From NCBI GenBank assembly GCA_044222225.1, contig JBGANR010000022.1:11517-75516 (forward strand): 64,000 nt of DNA, in the 5' to 3' direction. This document shows, in pieces, positions 37,761 to 45,804 of the stretch. This DNA comes from JBGANR01 sp044222225. Its GTDB lineage: Bacteria > Actinomycetota > Actinomycetes > Mycobacteriales > Mycobacteriaceae. Each line of letters opens with the position of its first letter. Position 1 is the first letter of the stretch. Under the pieces are notes generated by a model. That model was not told the origin of the DNA. It worked only from the letters and a program-made list of their open reading frames with translations, and made no database searches. A program made the position numbers and the translations under genes.

Positions 37761-38583
37761 GGTTACCACACTCAAGCTCTACCCAAAGGTGACCGATGCG
37801 ATACCAGTCTACCACCGGCCTGTCTCATGACGACATTCTCGAGATCACAGCACGTGTGCGGGAGGTTCTCGCGTCGTCCGGAGCACGTGTGGACGGGTAC
37901 ACGCTCGGTCTCGACACGCAGATCGTCGTGACGTTGATCCTTCTTCGCCAGAACGCCACGCAGATGTTCATGGCCGACCTCTACCGCGTCTCCCAGCCGA
38001 CGGTCTCTCGCATCTACCGCCGGATGGTTCCACTGCTCGGCAAGGTTCTGCAGTTCACCGGGATCTCGCTGACCGAAGCGGTACGGCAGCGACACCTCCT
38101 GCTGGTCGACGGCACCCACGTCCCGACCGGTAACAGGCCCGCCAGCGGGCAGGAGAAGGCCAACTACTCCGGCAAACATCACGCCCAGTGCCTCTCGGTC
38201 CAGATCGCCGCCACCCACGACGGCCGGCTCATCGCCGTCTCCGACCCCGTCCCGGGATCCCGACACGACGCCAAAGCCATCGACCTGTGCGGCTGGAAAG
38301 AGATCCTCGATCGTCCCGACGTGAACTGGATCGCCGACTCCGCCTACATCGCGACCACAGCGACGACCCCGATCAAGAAGACCCGCGGGCGTGAACGCTG
38401 CGACTGGGAACGCGAGTTCAACAAAACGGTCGCAGGATTCCGCGCTCCGGTCGAACACGCCATCGCCCACCTCAAGAACTGGAAAATCCTTGCCAAAGGT
38501 TACCGCGGACTCCTTCACGAGCTGCCCGACGTCATAGCCGTCGTCACGAAACTAGAACTCTTCCGACTCGGCTGGTGATAACC
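37761..38583 (+). mobile_element. IS5-family (ISL2/IS1031-like) insertion sequence
   Basis: An 823-bp element with one transposase gene. The ends carry a short inverted repeat GGTTACCAC (37761-37769) and GTGATAACC (38575-38583), 8 of 9 bases matching. Flanking triplets are TTG and GTG, so there is no clear target duplication and the exact ends are tentative. It lies between the ferritin-like gene and the small gene of the island operon. The transposase frame is intact, so the element may be active or recent. Confidence 0.7.
37796..38578 (+). CDS. IS5-family DDE transposase
   Basis: A 260-residue transposase with an N-terminal HTH (about 55-75, Val-Ser-Gln-Pro-Thr-Val-Ser-Arg) and the DDE catalytic triad Asp105 (Leu-Val-Asp-Gly-Thr-His), Asp181 (Ala-Asp-Ser-Ala-Tyr) and Glu220 (Ala-Pro-Val-Glu-His), as in the DDE_Tnp_4/HARBI1-like superfamily. 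The frame is full length. It starts 35 bp inside the left end. Confidence 0.93.
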   Translation: MRYQSTTGLSHDDILEITARVREVLASSGARVDGYTLGLDTQIVVTLILLRQNATQMFMADLYRVSQPTVSRIYRRMVPLLGKVLQFTGISLTEAVRQRHLLLVDGTHVPTGNRPASGQEKANYSGKHHAQCLSVQIAATHDGRLIAVSDPVPGSRHDAKAIDLCGWKEILDRPDVNWIADSAYIATTATTPIKKTRGRERCDWEREFNKTVAGFRAPVEHAIAHLKNWKILAKGYRGLLHELPDVIAVVTKLELFRLGW

Positions 38584-38754
38584 GTGAATAACACCCTGAG
38601 ACTCCGCATCCCCGACTCGGTGGTCGCCACCTTGCCGCGGCTTTACCCCGATCACATCGATGAGCTCGCCCACCTCACCGATCTGAGCTCACCGGTCTTT
38701 TACGGCCCTCGATTCCGAAACGTCAACTCCCCCGAAAGGGCGTATGGTCGATGA
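38584..38754 (+). CDS. Small protein (56 residues) coupled to the MFS gene; start split from its RBS by the IS
   Basis: A GTG-started frame of 56 residues, ending Pro-Glu-Arg-Ala-Tyr-Gly-Arg, with no cysteines, signal or membrane segment. It is rich in Leu, Pro and Arg. I recognise no family. Its stop codon overlaps the MFS start (ATGA), which supports real translation. It starts exactly at the IS right end; if the IS is removed, GGGAG (37751-37755 region) comes to lie 5 bases before this GTG. A GTG inside the IS end (38575) could also start it. It may be a peptide substrate, an accessory protein or only a leader for the MFS gene. Confidence 0.5.
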   Translation: MNNTLRLRIPDSVVATLPRLYPDHIDELAHLTDLSSPVFYGPRFRNVNSPERAYGR

Positions 38755-39977
38755 ACACCGACGTCGTATCCACCAGGTTCGATGAAGCGGATTTCAAGCA
38801 GATTCCGTTCGTCCGTTTGATCGTGCTCTCCTTCGCGGGATTCCTGACGATGCTCACCGAGACCGTTCCGGCCGGCTTGTTACCCGCAATCGGGCAAGAC
38901 CTCGGCACGCCTGACGCGGTGACGGGTCAGATGCTCACCGCGTATGCGGGAGCGTCGATGTTCGCGGCCATCCCACTCATCGCCGCGACCTCTCGATTCA
39001 GCCGGCGACACCTGATACTGCTCTCCATCGCCGGTGTCGCGTTGGCAAATATTGTGACCGCCGCGGCTCCGAACGTGCCGATCGCCATGATCGCTCGCAC
39101 CGTCGGCGGAGCGGCGGCAGCGCTGCAGTGGGCGCTGCTCGCCGGCTACGCCATGCGTCTGGTGGAGCCACGCGACCAGGGGCGAGCTCTCTCGGTCGCG
39201 ATGGCCGGAATCCCAGCAGCTTTGGCCGTCGGTGTACCCCTCGGATCGGCACTCGGAGCGGTCGTGTCGTGGCGCTGGATCTTCGCAGGCATGGCGACCG
39301 TGGGCATTCTGCTGGCGATCGTCGCCGTCACCGTTCTTCCGGTGATCTCCGGGGGATCCGCCGGCTCACGGGGCTCTTTCCGCCATACCCTCCGCCTCCG
39401 CGGAATCATTCCTCTCCTGGCATGCGCCGGCGCCTTCCAACTCGGCCACATGAACCTCTACACGTATATCGCACCGGTACTCGATACGCGTGCGGCATCC
39501 GATCACCTGAGCGTCTTCCTGCTCGTCCTCGGTCTCTCCGCGCTCGTCGGCCTCTTTCTCACGGGGCTGTGGATCGACGGACGCCTACATCTCACGGCCA
39601 TCGGCTCGACAGGTCTGTTCGTGATCGCGATGCTCGTTCTTTCGATCAGCGCCGGCGAGTGGCTCCTGATGGCGTCGGCCGTCGTCTGGGGTCTCGCTCT
39701 GGGCGCTGCACCGACCGCCTATCAAGCGGCCTGCGCCCGTATCGCGGGTCGGCTCGTCGATCAAGCTCAAGCGATTCTCGTAACCGTCTTCAACGCCGGG
39801 ATGGCGATCGGATCGGCAATCGGTGGCGCGCTGTTGGCCTATCGGGGATCCGCAGTGCTGCCGTGGTTCAGCCTCGCCGTATTCATCGCCATCGCGAGTA
39901 TCCTCCCCATCACTCGCACCCATTCGCTGCCGACGGACGTCGCCCGTTTCGCCGATCGAAAGGACGACGACGCGTGA
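38751..39977 (+). CDS. MFS drug/metabolite exporter (DHA1 family)
   Basis: A 408-residue inner-membrane protein with 12 predicted transmembrane helices; the N-terminal half has Met-Leu-Thr-Glu-Thr-Val-Pro-Ala-Gly-Leu-Leu-Pro, like AraJ/YdhP-type exporters, and a Gly-rich motif C-like helix (about 135-160) typical of drug:H+ antiporters. It is coupled to the small gene before it and to the VOC gene after it (GTGA). It may export the product of the island operon or give self-resistance. Confidence 0.87.
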   Translation: MNTDVVSTRFDEADFKQIPFVRLIVLSFAGFLTMLTETVPAGLLPAIGQDLGTPDAVTGQMLTAYAGASMFAAIPLIAATSRFSRRHLILLSIAGVALANIVTAAAPNVPIAMIARTVGGAAAALQWALLAGYAMRLVEPRDQGRALSVAMAGIPAALAVGVPLGSALGAVVSWRWIFAGMATVGILLAIVAVTVLPVISGGSAGSRGSFRHTLRLRGIIPLLACAGAFQLGHMNLYTYIAPVLDTRAASDHLSVFLLVLGLSALVGLFLTGLWIDGRLHLTAIGSTGLFVIAMLVLSISAGEWLLMASAVVWGLALGAAPTAYQAACARIAGRLVDQAQAILVTVFNAGMAIGSAIGGALLAYRGSAVLPWFSLAVFIAIASILPITRTHSLPTDVARFADRKDDDA

Positions 39978-40420
39978 CAACCGACCCACGAACGCATCTC
40001 GACGACGGCCACTATCACGTCTGCTTCGCCGTACCCGATCTCCACGCGGCGATGGACGAACTGACCGGTCTCCTCGGTCTCGGTTGGGGCGAGCCTCAGC
40101 TCGGACGGCTCGGCGATTGGCCGTACGCCATCGTCTTCTCCGATCGGAACCCCCACATCGAGTTGATCAGCAGCGTCGCAGGATCACCATGGGACGCTCC
40201 CGAACCGCGGTTCCATCACCTCGGCTGGTGGACACGGTGTCTCGACGAGACCGCCGCGGCCTGGACGGCCGACGAACGAACGCTGTTCTTCGACGGCCGC
40301 GACCACGGCCGTTCGTTCGTCTACGCCGACGCGCCCGCGTCCGGCGCCCGGCTCGAAGCGGTGGCGTCCTCGCAGCGCCAGGCGTTCCTCGACCGCTGGG
40401 CCGCCCACCGACAGACGTGA
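39974..40420 (+). CDS. VOC/glyoxalase-fold protein
   Basis: A 148-residue single-domain protein of the vicinal-oxygen-chelate fold: Tyr-His-Val-Cys-Phe-Ala-Val-Pro-Asp-Leu at the start, a His-His-Leu-Gly-Trp-Trp repeat of the strand near 78-83, and metal-ligand-like His and Glu residues (His in the first strand, Glu in Ile-Glu-Leu-Ile). The reaction is unknown; resistance binding proteins and isomerases share the fold. Its GTG overlaps the MFS stop. It is the last gene of the island operon. Confidence 0.78.
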   Translation: MTTDPRTHLDDGHYHVCFAVPDLHAAMDELTGLLGLGWGEPQLGRLGDWPYAIVFSDRNPHIELISSVAGSPWDAPEPRFHHLGWWTRCLDETAAAWTADERTLFFDGRDHGRSFVYADAPASGARLEAVASSQRQAFLDRWAAHRQT

Positions 40421-40479
40421 CGCCAGACAGGTCTCGCCCGACCCCTTGCGGTTCCCCGCCGAACGGGAGACGGTGGAAC

Positions 40480-41832
40480 ATGGCATATGCACGGTCCGCC
40501 GTCGTCGACGCCCCGCTCGACGACGTCTTCACGTGGTTCTCCCGCCCCGGAGCCTTCGCCCGCCTGTCGCCGCCGTGGCAACCGCTGGCCCTCGCGTCCG
40601 AGGCCGAATCGCTCGCTGACGGAACCGCGGTACTCGCGCTGCCGGGCGGGCTGCGTTGGGTAGCCCGGCACGATCCGACGGAGTACGTACCGTCACGACG
40701 ATTCGTCGACGAGGTCGTCGCGGACGGTCCGACGTCGCTGCCCGCCGGCTGGCTTCGGTGGCGTCACACGCACGAGTTCGAATCCGTCGACACTCGTCAG
40801 ACCCGCGTGACCGACACGGTCGACACGCAGATCCCCCGCCGCCTGCTCGACCCGATCTTCGACTACCGCGCGCGGCAGCTCGCCGACGATCTCGCGGCAC
40901 ATCGGCGGGCCGCCGAGCACGGCATGGGACGGACGACCGTCGCGATCACAGGATCGTCCGGGCTGGTGGGCTCCGCGCTCACCGCCTTCCTCACCTCGGG
41001 CGGGCACGACGTGATCCGTCTCGTCCGACGTCCGCCGACCTCCCCCGACGAACGCCGTTGGGATCCGGCGGCACCCGCGTCCGGCCTGCTCGAGGGCGTC
41101 GACGCGGTGATCCACCTGGCGGGCGCGTCGATCGCGGGCCGATTCAGCGACGCCCATAAGAAGGCCGTCGAGGACAGCAGGATCGGTCCCACCCGGCGCC
41201 TCGCCGAGGCCGCTGCGACGGCGGGCGTCGCGACCTTCGTCAGCGCCTCGGCGATCGGCGTCTACGGCGCCCATCGCGGTGACGAGTCACTGCCCGAGGA
41301 CGCCGCACCACCGACGGACAGCGACTTCCTTCAGCGAGTGGTCACGCGATGGGAGGACGCCGCCGCAGCGGCCGCGAGCGAGGCCACCCGCGTCGTCACC
41401 GTACGGACCGGCATCGTCCAGTCACCGCGCGGCGGGACCCTGCGTCTGCTGCGGCCGTTGTTCGCCGCCGGGCTGGGCGGACGTCTCGGCACCGGCCGTC
41501 AATGGCTGTCGTGGATCGGGCTCGACGACCTCGTCGACATCTACCACCGGGCGCTCTGGGACACGACGCTCGCCGGTCCGGTCAACGCCGTGGCCCCGGC
41601 GCCGGTCCGGAACTCCGAGTACACGCGGATCCTCGCGCGCGTCCTGCGCCGGCCCGCTCTTCTTCCGGTGCCATCGTTCGGGCCCCGGCTGCTGCTCGGT
41701 GCGGAGGGGAACAGCGAGCTCGCCGAAGCCAGTCAGCGCGTCGTCCCCGCGCGTCTGCAGGCCGCGAGGCATCCGTTCCGCACCCCGGATCTCGAATCCG
41801 CGCTCCGGCACCCGCTCGGCAAGAACGCGTAG
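40480..41832 (+). CDS. SRPBCC-NAD(P)-epimerase fusion (TIGR01777/YfcH family)
   Basis: A 450-residue two-domain protein. Residues 1-145 form a START/SRPBCC ligand-binding domain; from about 148 a short-chain-dehydrogenase-like epimerase domain begins with Ile-Thr-Gly-Ser-Ser-Gly-Leu-Val-Gly, and Ala-Ile-Gly-Val-Tyr-Gly with the C-terminal DUF1731 part follows. This domain order is known in actinobacteria. Its role is uncertain (cell division or sugar-related proposals exist for relatives). CGGGAGA lies before the ATG. It is the first gene of the conserved block on the right. Confidence 0.88.
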   Translation: MAYARSAVVDAPLDDVFTWFSRPGAFARLSPPWQPLALASEAESLADGTAVLALPGGLRWVARHDPTEYVPSRRFVDEVVADGPTSLPAGWLRWRHTHEFESVDTRQTRVTDTVDTQIPRRLLDPIFDYRARQLADDLAAHRRAAEHGMGRTTVAITGSSGLVGSALTAFLTSGGHDVIRLVRRPPTSPDERRWDPAAPASGLLEGVDAVIHLAGASIAGRFSDAHKKAVEDSRIGPTRRLAEAAATAGVATFVSASAIGVYGAHRGDESLPEDAAPPTDSDFLQRVVTRWEDAAAAAASEATRVVTVRTGIVQSPRGGTLRLLRPLFAAGLGGRLGTGRQWLSWIGLDDLVDIYHRALWDTTLAGPVNAVAPAPVRNSEYTRILARVLRRPALLPVPSFGPRLLLGAEGNSELAEASQRVVPARLQAARHPFRTPDLESALRHPLGKNA

Positions 41833-41928
41833 GCCGCAGCGGAGCCCCCGTCGGGCCCGCCACCGCTGTGATCCGGACGACGTCGGCCGGTTTCCGCCGC
41901 CCGCCGCCCGCCGGGTACCGTCGAGATC

Positions 41929-42321
41929 ATGCCTCGCGTGTCCCGACGCCGCCCTGCGCTCATCGCGTTGGTCGTCATCGGCGCAAGTGTCTGCCTGCTG
42001 CTGGCCTGGTGGCAGTGGACGCGCTATGAGTCCGCAGGCGGCAGCGGCCAGAACCTCGGGTACGCCATGCAATGGCCGGCGTTCGCGCTCTGCCTCATCT
42101 ACGCGTACCGACGGTTCGTCCGGCTCGAGACCGATCCTGCGACGGCCCAGAAGGTCGCCGCGGCGGCCCCGCAGTCACAGATCCCGGACGATCTGCTCCC
42201 CACACGTCCGCAGTCGCATACCGAGGTGGACGCCGAGACGGCCGAGTACAACCGGTATCTGGCCGACCTGGCGGCCGCCGACCACACCCCGCAAGCTTCA
42301 TCTCAGACAGGACAGCAGTGA
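41929..42321 (+). CDS. Small membrane protein (LprD/Rv1343c-like)
   Basis: A 130-residue protein with two predicted transmembrane segments (about 10-28 and 43-60) and a hydrophilic Ala/Thr/Glu-rich C-terminal tail. By position next to the DUF3817 gene it corresponds to Rv1343c (LprD), although I see no lipobox at a normal place. The end overlaps the next gene as GTGA. Function unknown. Confidence 0.75.
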   Translation: MPRVSRRRPALIALVVIGASVCLLLAWWQWTRYESAGGSGQNLGYAMQWPAFALCLIYAYRRFVRLETDPATAQKVAAAAPQSQIPDDLLPTRPQSHTEVDAETAEYNRYLADLAAADHTPQASSQTGQQ

Positions 42322-42683
42322 CCGAGACGACAGACGAGCGCGTGACCATCGACGACGAGGACCGCGGCAAGATCGCGAGCGCACTGCTGCGTTACCGGTT
42401 CCTGGCCTGGATCACCGGCCTGTGGCTGCTGCTGCTCGTCGTCGAACTGGTTCTCAAGTACGGCTTCGACAGCGACGCCCTCGACTTCGTGCCGTTCGTC
42501 CACGGCTGGGTGTACGCCGCCTACCTGCTCACCGCGATCGACCTCGCGATGAAGGTCCGCTGGCCGCTCGGCAAGACGATCGTCACTCTGGTCGCCGGCA
42601 CCGTCCCGTTCCTGTCCTTCTACTTCGAGCACGCCCGGACGGCCGAGGTCAAGGCGCTGCTGGCCGACGCACAGCGCCCCTGA
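42318..42683 (+). CDS. DUF3817 membrane protein (Rv1342c-like)
   Basis: A 121-residue inner-membrane protein with three predicted helices. The segment Tyr-Arg-Phe-Leu-Ala-Trp and the loop Phe-Val-His-Gly-Trp-Val-Tyr-Ala fit DUF3817. It is translationally coupled to the preceding membrane protein. A second DUF3817-like gene is at 59485. Function unknown. Confidence 0.85.
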   Translation: MTETTDERVTIDDEDRGKIASALLRYRFLAWITGLWLLLLVVELVLKYGFDSDALDFVPFVHGWVYAAYLLTAIDLAMKVRWPLGKTIVTLVAGTVPFLSFYFEHARTAEVKALLADAQRP

Positions 42684-42691
42684 CGCTCGAC

Positions 42692-42776
42692 GTACTGTCC
42701 GGTACCTGTCACTGAGCGGACCGAGGCGACACATATATCGCCGTCGGCCCGCTCAGTGACAGGTGCCGGACAGTAC
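42692..42776. repeat. Intergenic palindromic repeat, copy 2, acting as convergent terminator
   Basis: A 28-bp inverted repeat (42692-42719 with 42749-42776, one mismatch that is a G:T pair) around a 29-base loop containing ACATATAT. It ends in TTTTT on the plus strand. The arm contains CCGG-N2-CCTGTCACTGAG, also present in the repeat at 8864-8942. It lies between convergent genes, so it can terminate both. Confidence 0.8.
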
Positions 42777-42780
42777 TTTT

Positions 42781-43380
42781 TCAGCCCAGCCGTCGCAGCA
42801 GCGGAATGAGCTTCGCCAGCGCCCGCGCGCGATGGCTGACGGCGTTCTTCTCCTCGGCCGACAGCTCGGCGGCGGTGCGGTCGAGGCCGTCCGGCAGGAA
42901 GACCGGGTCGTAGCCGAAACCGCCGTCCCCGCGCGGCTCCCGCAGGACGACCCCGGGCCACTCACCCCGCACGACCTGCGTCGACCCGTCCGGCAGCGCC
43001 AGCGCGCACGCCGAGACGAAGCGTCCGCTCCGCCGCTCGTCGGGAACGTCGGCCAGTTGCCCGAGCAACAATGCGGTGTTCGCCGGGTCGTCGCCGTGAC
43101 GCCCCGCCCAGCGGGCCGAGAGCACGCCGGGCATACCGTTCAGCGCGTCCACCTCGATGCCGGAGTCGTCGGCCACACACGGCAGTCCCGTCGCGGTCGC
43201 TCCGTCGCGGGCCTTGGCGACGGCGTTCTCCTCGAACGTCGCACCCGTCTCCGGCGCCTCCGGAAACGGCGGCACCTCGTCGAGACCGATGACGTCGACG
43301 TCCAGTCCGGCCGCCGCCACGACGGCGCGCAGTTCCCGCAGCTTCTTCGCGTTGCGGCTGGCGAGCAGCAACCGCGCCAT
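42781..43380 (-). CDS. rdgB: dITP/XTP pyrophosphatase RdgB (HAM1 family)
   Basis: House-cleaning nucleotidase that removes non-canonical purine nucleotides (dITP, XTP) from the pool. The 199 residues begin with the family motif Leu-Ala-Ser-Arg-Asn-Ala-Lys-Lys and contain Thr-Phe-Glu-Glu-Asn-Ala, Ala-Asp-Asp-Ser-Gly-Ile and Gly-Tyr-Asp-Pro-Val-Phe. Start ATG overlaps the rph stop by one base (TGATG). The rph-rdgB pair is conserved in actinobacteria. Confidence 0.96.
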   Translation of the reverse strand: MARLLLASRNAKKLRELRAVVAAAGLDVDVIGLDEVPPFPEAPETGATFEENAVAKARDGATATGLPCVADDSGIEVDALNGMPGVLSARWAGRHGDDPANTALLLGQLADVPDERRSGRFVSACALALPDGSTQVVRGEWPGVVLREPRGDGGFGYDPVFLPDGLDRTAAELSAEEKNAVSHRARALAKLIPLLRRLG

Positions 43381-44156
43381 CAGCCGCCGAACGCCTTCGT
43401 CGCCGGACCCGACGGCAGCTCGCCCGGGTAGGGCTTCGACAGGGCCTCGCGCTGAGCATCGAACAGATGTTCGATGGCGGCGATCGCGGCGTCGAGCAGC
43501 TTGTCGAGCGTCGAGCGCGGGAAGGTCGCGCCCTCGCCGGTCCCCTGCACCTCGACGAGCGTGCCCGTGTCCGTCGCCACCACGTTCATGTCGACCTCGG
43601 CCCGTCCGTCCTCCTCGTACGGCAGGTCGACACGGATCCGGCCGTCGACGACGCCGACGCTCACCGCCGCGATCGCGCACGACAGCGGCCGGGGATCGTT
43701 GAGCCGGCGATGCGCCGCGAGGTAGGTGACGGCGTCGGCGAGCGCGACGTAGGCGCCGGTGATCGCCGCCGTCCGGGTTCCGCCGTCGGCCTGCAGGACG
43801 TCGCAGTCGATGGCGATGGTGTTCTCTCCCAACGCGGCGAGATCGATGCAGGCCCGCAGCGAACGACCGATCAGCCGGCTGATCTCATGCGTCCGCCCGC
43901 CGACCCGGCCGCGGGTCGACTCCCGCTGGCTGCGCGTGTGCGTCGCACCCGGCAGCATCGCGTACTCGGCCGTCAGCCAGCCCTTGCCGGAGCCGCGCCG
44001 CCACCGCGGCACACCCTCCTCGACGCTGGCCGTGCACAGCACCTTCGTCCCGCCGAACTCGATCAGGACGGAACCGGCTGGATTCGCCGTGAATCCCCGG
44101 GTGATGCGGATCTCGCGAAGCTCGTCGTCGGTCCTGCCGTCTGCTCGTCTGCTCAC
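43380..44156 (-). CDS. rph: Ribonuclease PH
   Basis: Phosphate-dependent 3'-5' exoribonuclease that trims tRNA 3' ends. The 258 residues include Arg-Gly-Phe-Thr, Arg-Ser-Leu-Arg (catalytic loop region), the conserved Leu-Gln-Ala-Asp-Gly-Gly-Thr-Arg-Thr and a Glu/Asp-rich active site near Asp-Leu-Pro-Tyr-Glu-Glu-Asp. The GTG at 44156 starts the standard N-terminus Ser-Arg-Arg-Ala-Asp-Gly-Arg; the frame is open further upstream but not conserved. Confidence 0.96.
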   Translation of the reverse strand: MSRRADGRTDDELREIRITRGFTANPAGSVLIEFGGTKVLCTASVEEGVPRWRRGSGKGWLTAEYAMLPGATHTRSQRESTRGRVGGRTHEISRLIGRSLRACIDLAALGENTIAIDCDVLQADGGTRTAAITGAYVALADAVTYLAAHRRLNDPRPLSCAIAAVSVGVVDGRIRVDLPYEEDGRAEVDMNVVATDTGTLVEVQGTGEGATFPRSTLDKLLDAAIAAIEHLFDAQREALSKPYPGELPSGPATKAFGG

Positions 44157-44187
44157 GGGCCCCACCCTAATCGACACCCGAGAACGG

Positions 44188-44949
44188 TCAGAGATCGAAC
44201 ACCTGCCCCGCATGCACCGCGATCACGTCGCCGTCGAACTCCGTCCTGGCCTCCGCGACGACGTCGTCGACGCTCGTCCACGGCGGCACGTGCGTGATGG
44301 CCAGCGTCCGGACGCCGGCCGCGGCCGCCGCGGCGCCGGCCTCGGTGCCGGAGAGGTGCAGGTCACGCGGCCGCTCGCCGGGCGCATGCGTCCACGACGC
44401 CTCGCAGAGGAACAGGTCGGCGCCCCGCGCGAGGTCGACGAGCGCCTGGCACGCCCCGGTGTCTCCGCTGTAGGCGAGCACCCGGCCCGTCGGCGACGTC
44501 ACGCGCATGCCGTAGGTGTGCGGCGGGTGGTTGACGCGCCGGACGTGGACGGTCATGCCGCCGATCTCGTACGTCCCGCCGTCGGCCCAGGCGTGCACGC
44601 TGAACGTGTCGGTGATGTCGTCGATCTCGCCGGGATCCTCCGCGGACACCACCCCGATCCGCCTGGCCGTCCCCGGCGGCCCGTAGAGATCCGCGAAACC
44701 CGACGCCGGAACCGGCGACCAGCGTCGCCACACGAGCAGGCCGGCGAGGTCGAGGCAATGATCGGCGTGCAGATGCGACAGCAGTACCGAGACGGCGTTC
44801 GGGTCCGCCACCTTCTGCAGCGCGCCGAGGACGCCGGGCCCGAAGTCGAGGACGACCGGCGTCTGACCCGGAACCTGCAGCAGGTACCCGGACGCAGGCG
44901 CGTCGGGCCCGCCGAGGCTTCCCGAACACCCGAGAACCGTGAGGCGCAT
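44188..44949 (-). CDS. Metallo-beta-lactamase-fold phosphodiesterase (Rv1339-like)
   Basis: A 253-residue metal hydrolase. The metal motif His-Leu-His-Ala-Asp-His-Cys, a downstream Asn-His-Pro-Pro-His, and Ser-Gly-Asp-Thr-Gly are all visible. The M. tuberculosis homolog Rv1339 is reported as a cyclic-nucleotide phosphodiesterase; this function is transferred by homology. The ATG at 44949 starts the conserved Arg-Leu-Thr-Val-Leu-Gly-Cys; a GTG at 44958 is also possible. It precedes rph in the same direction by 31 bp. Confidence 0.88.
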   Translation of the reverse strand: MRLTVLGCSGSLGGPDAPASGYLLQVPGQTPVVLDFGPGVLGALQKVADPNAVSVLLSHLHADHCLDLAGLLVWRRWSPVPASGFADLYGPPGTARRIGVVSAEDPGEIDDITDTFSVHAWADGGTYEIGGMTVHVRRVNHPPHTYGMRVTSPTGRVLAYSGDTGACQALVDLARGADLFLCEASWTHAPGERPRDLHLSGTEAGAAAAAAGVRTLAITHVPPWTSVDDVVAEARTEFDGDVIAVHAGQVFDL

Positions 44950-44994
44950 GGGGCTCACTTTGCCACGTGGACTCCGAGTCGTGGCCCGGATGTC

Positions 44995-45804
44995 CTACGC
45001 GTGCGCCGCCGTCCGGGCGACGTGCCCGAGGGCCGGCCCGAGGAAACGCGCCGCGAGCCGTGCGAAGACGTCCGGGTCGCCCGTCGACTCGAACCGGCGT
45101 TCGGCGAGCCGTCCGGTGTGCGGTCGCAGCAGGTCGTCGACGGTCAGCTCGCGGACCACGTCCTTGGCCGTCTCCTCGGCACTGGAGACGAGCGCGACGT
45201 CCTCGCCCATCGCGAGCTGGATGATGCCCGACAGCAGCGGGTAGTGCGTGCAGCCGAGGATGACGGTGTCGACGTCCGCGCGCTGCAGCGGCTCCAGATA
45301 GCCCTCGGCGAGCCCGAGGACCTGACGTCCGCTCGTGATGCCGCGCTCGACGAAGTCGACGAACCGCGGACAGGCGACCGCCGTCACCTCGGCGTCCGGC
45401 GACGCGGCGAACGCGTCCTGGTAGGCCCGACTGCGGATCGTGGCCTCGGTGCCGATGACGCCGATGCGGTGGGTGCGCGTGACCCGCACGGCCCGGCGTA
45501 CCGCGGGCACGATGACCTCGACGACCGGCACCGCGTACCGCTCCCGGGCGTCGGCGAGGCAGGCCGCCGACGCGGTGTTGCAGGCGATGACCAGCGCTTT
45601 CACGCCCCGCTCGACGAGGTCGTCGCCGATGGCGAGGGCGTTGCGGCGGACTTCGGGGATCGTCAGCGGCCCGTACGGCCCGTTGCCGGTGTCGCCGACG
45701 TAGACGATGTCCTCGTCCGGCAGCTGATCGATGATCGCCCGTGCCACCGTCAGACCGCCGACCCCCGAGTCGAAGATGCCGATCGGAGCGTCCGCGGCGT
45801 TCAT
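44995..45804 (-). CDS. murI: Glutamate racemase MurI
   Basis: Makes D-glutamate for peptidoglycan in the cytoplasm. The 269 residues show Phe-Asp12-Ser-Gly-Val-Gly-Gly, the first catalytic Cys75 in Ile-Ala-Cys-Asn-Thr-Ala-Ser and the second, Cys185, in Leu-Gly-Cys-Thr-His-Tyr-Pro. The start overlaps the rhomboid stop as ATGA. Confidence 0.96.
   Translation of the reverse strand: MNAADAPIGIFDSGVGGLTVARAIIDQLPDEDIVYVGDTGNGPYGPLTIPEVRRNALAIGDDLVERGVKALVIACNTASAACLADARERYAVPVVEVIVPAVRRAVRVTRTHRIGVIGTEATIRSRAYQDAFAASPDAEVTAVACPRFVDFVERGITSGRQVLGLAEGYLEPLQRADVDTVILGCTHYPLLSGIIQLAMGEDVALVSSAEETAKDVVRELTVDDLLRPHTGRLAERRFESTGDPDVFARLAARFLGPALGHVARTAAHA

Noticed and set aside
37758..38586. Target-site duplication flanking the IS
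   Set aside because: The flanks read TTG and GTG; only two of three bases agree, so no duplication is claimed.
38584..38754. Calling the 56-residue protein a RiPP precursor
   Set aside because: There is no leader/core pattern, no Cys/Ser/Thr-rich core and no recognised RiPP maturase; it stays an unknown small protein.
29995..40420. Integrative element ends (attL/attR) at tRNA-Leu
   Set aside because: No integrase gene and no repeat of the tRNA 3' end was found by eye.
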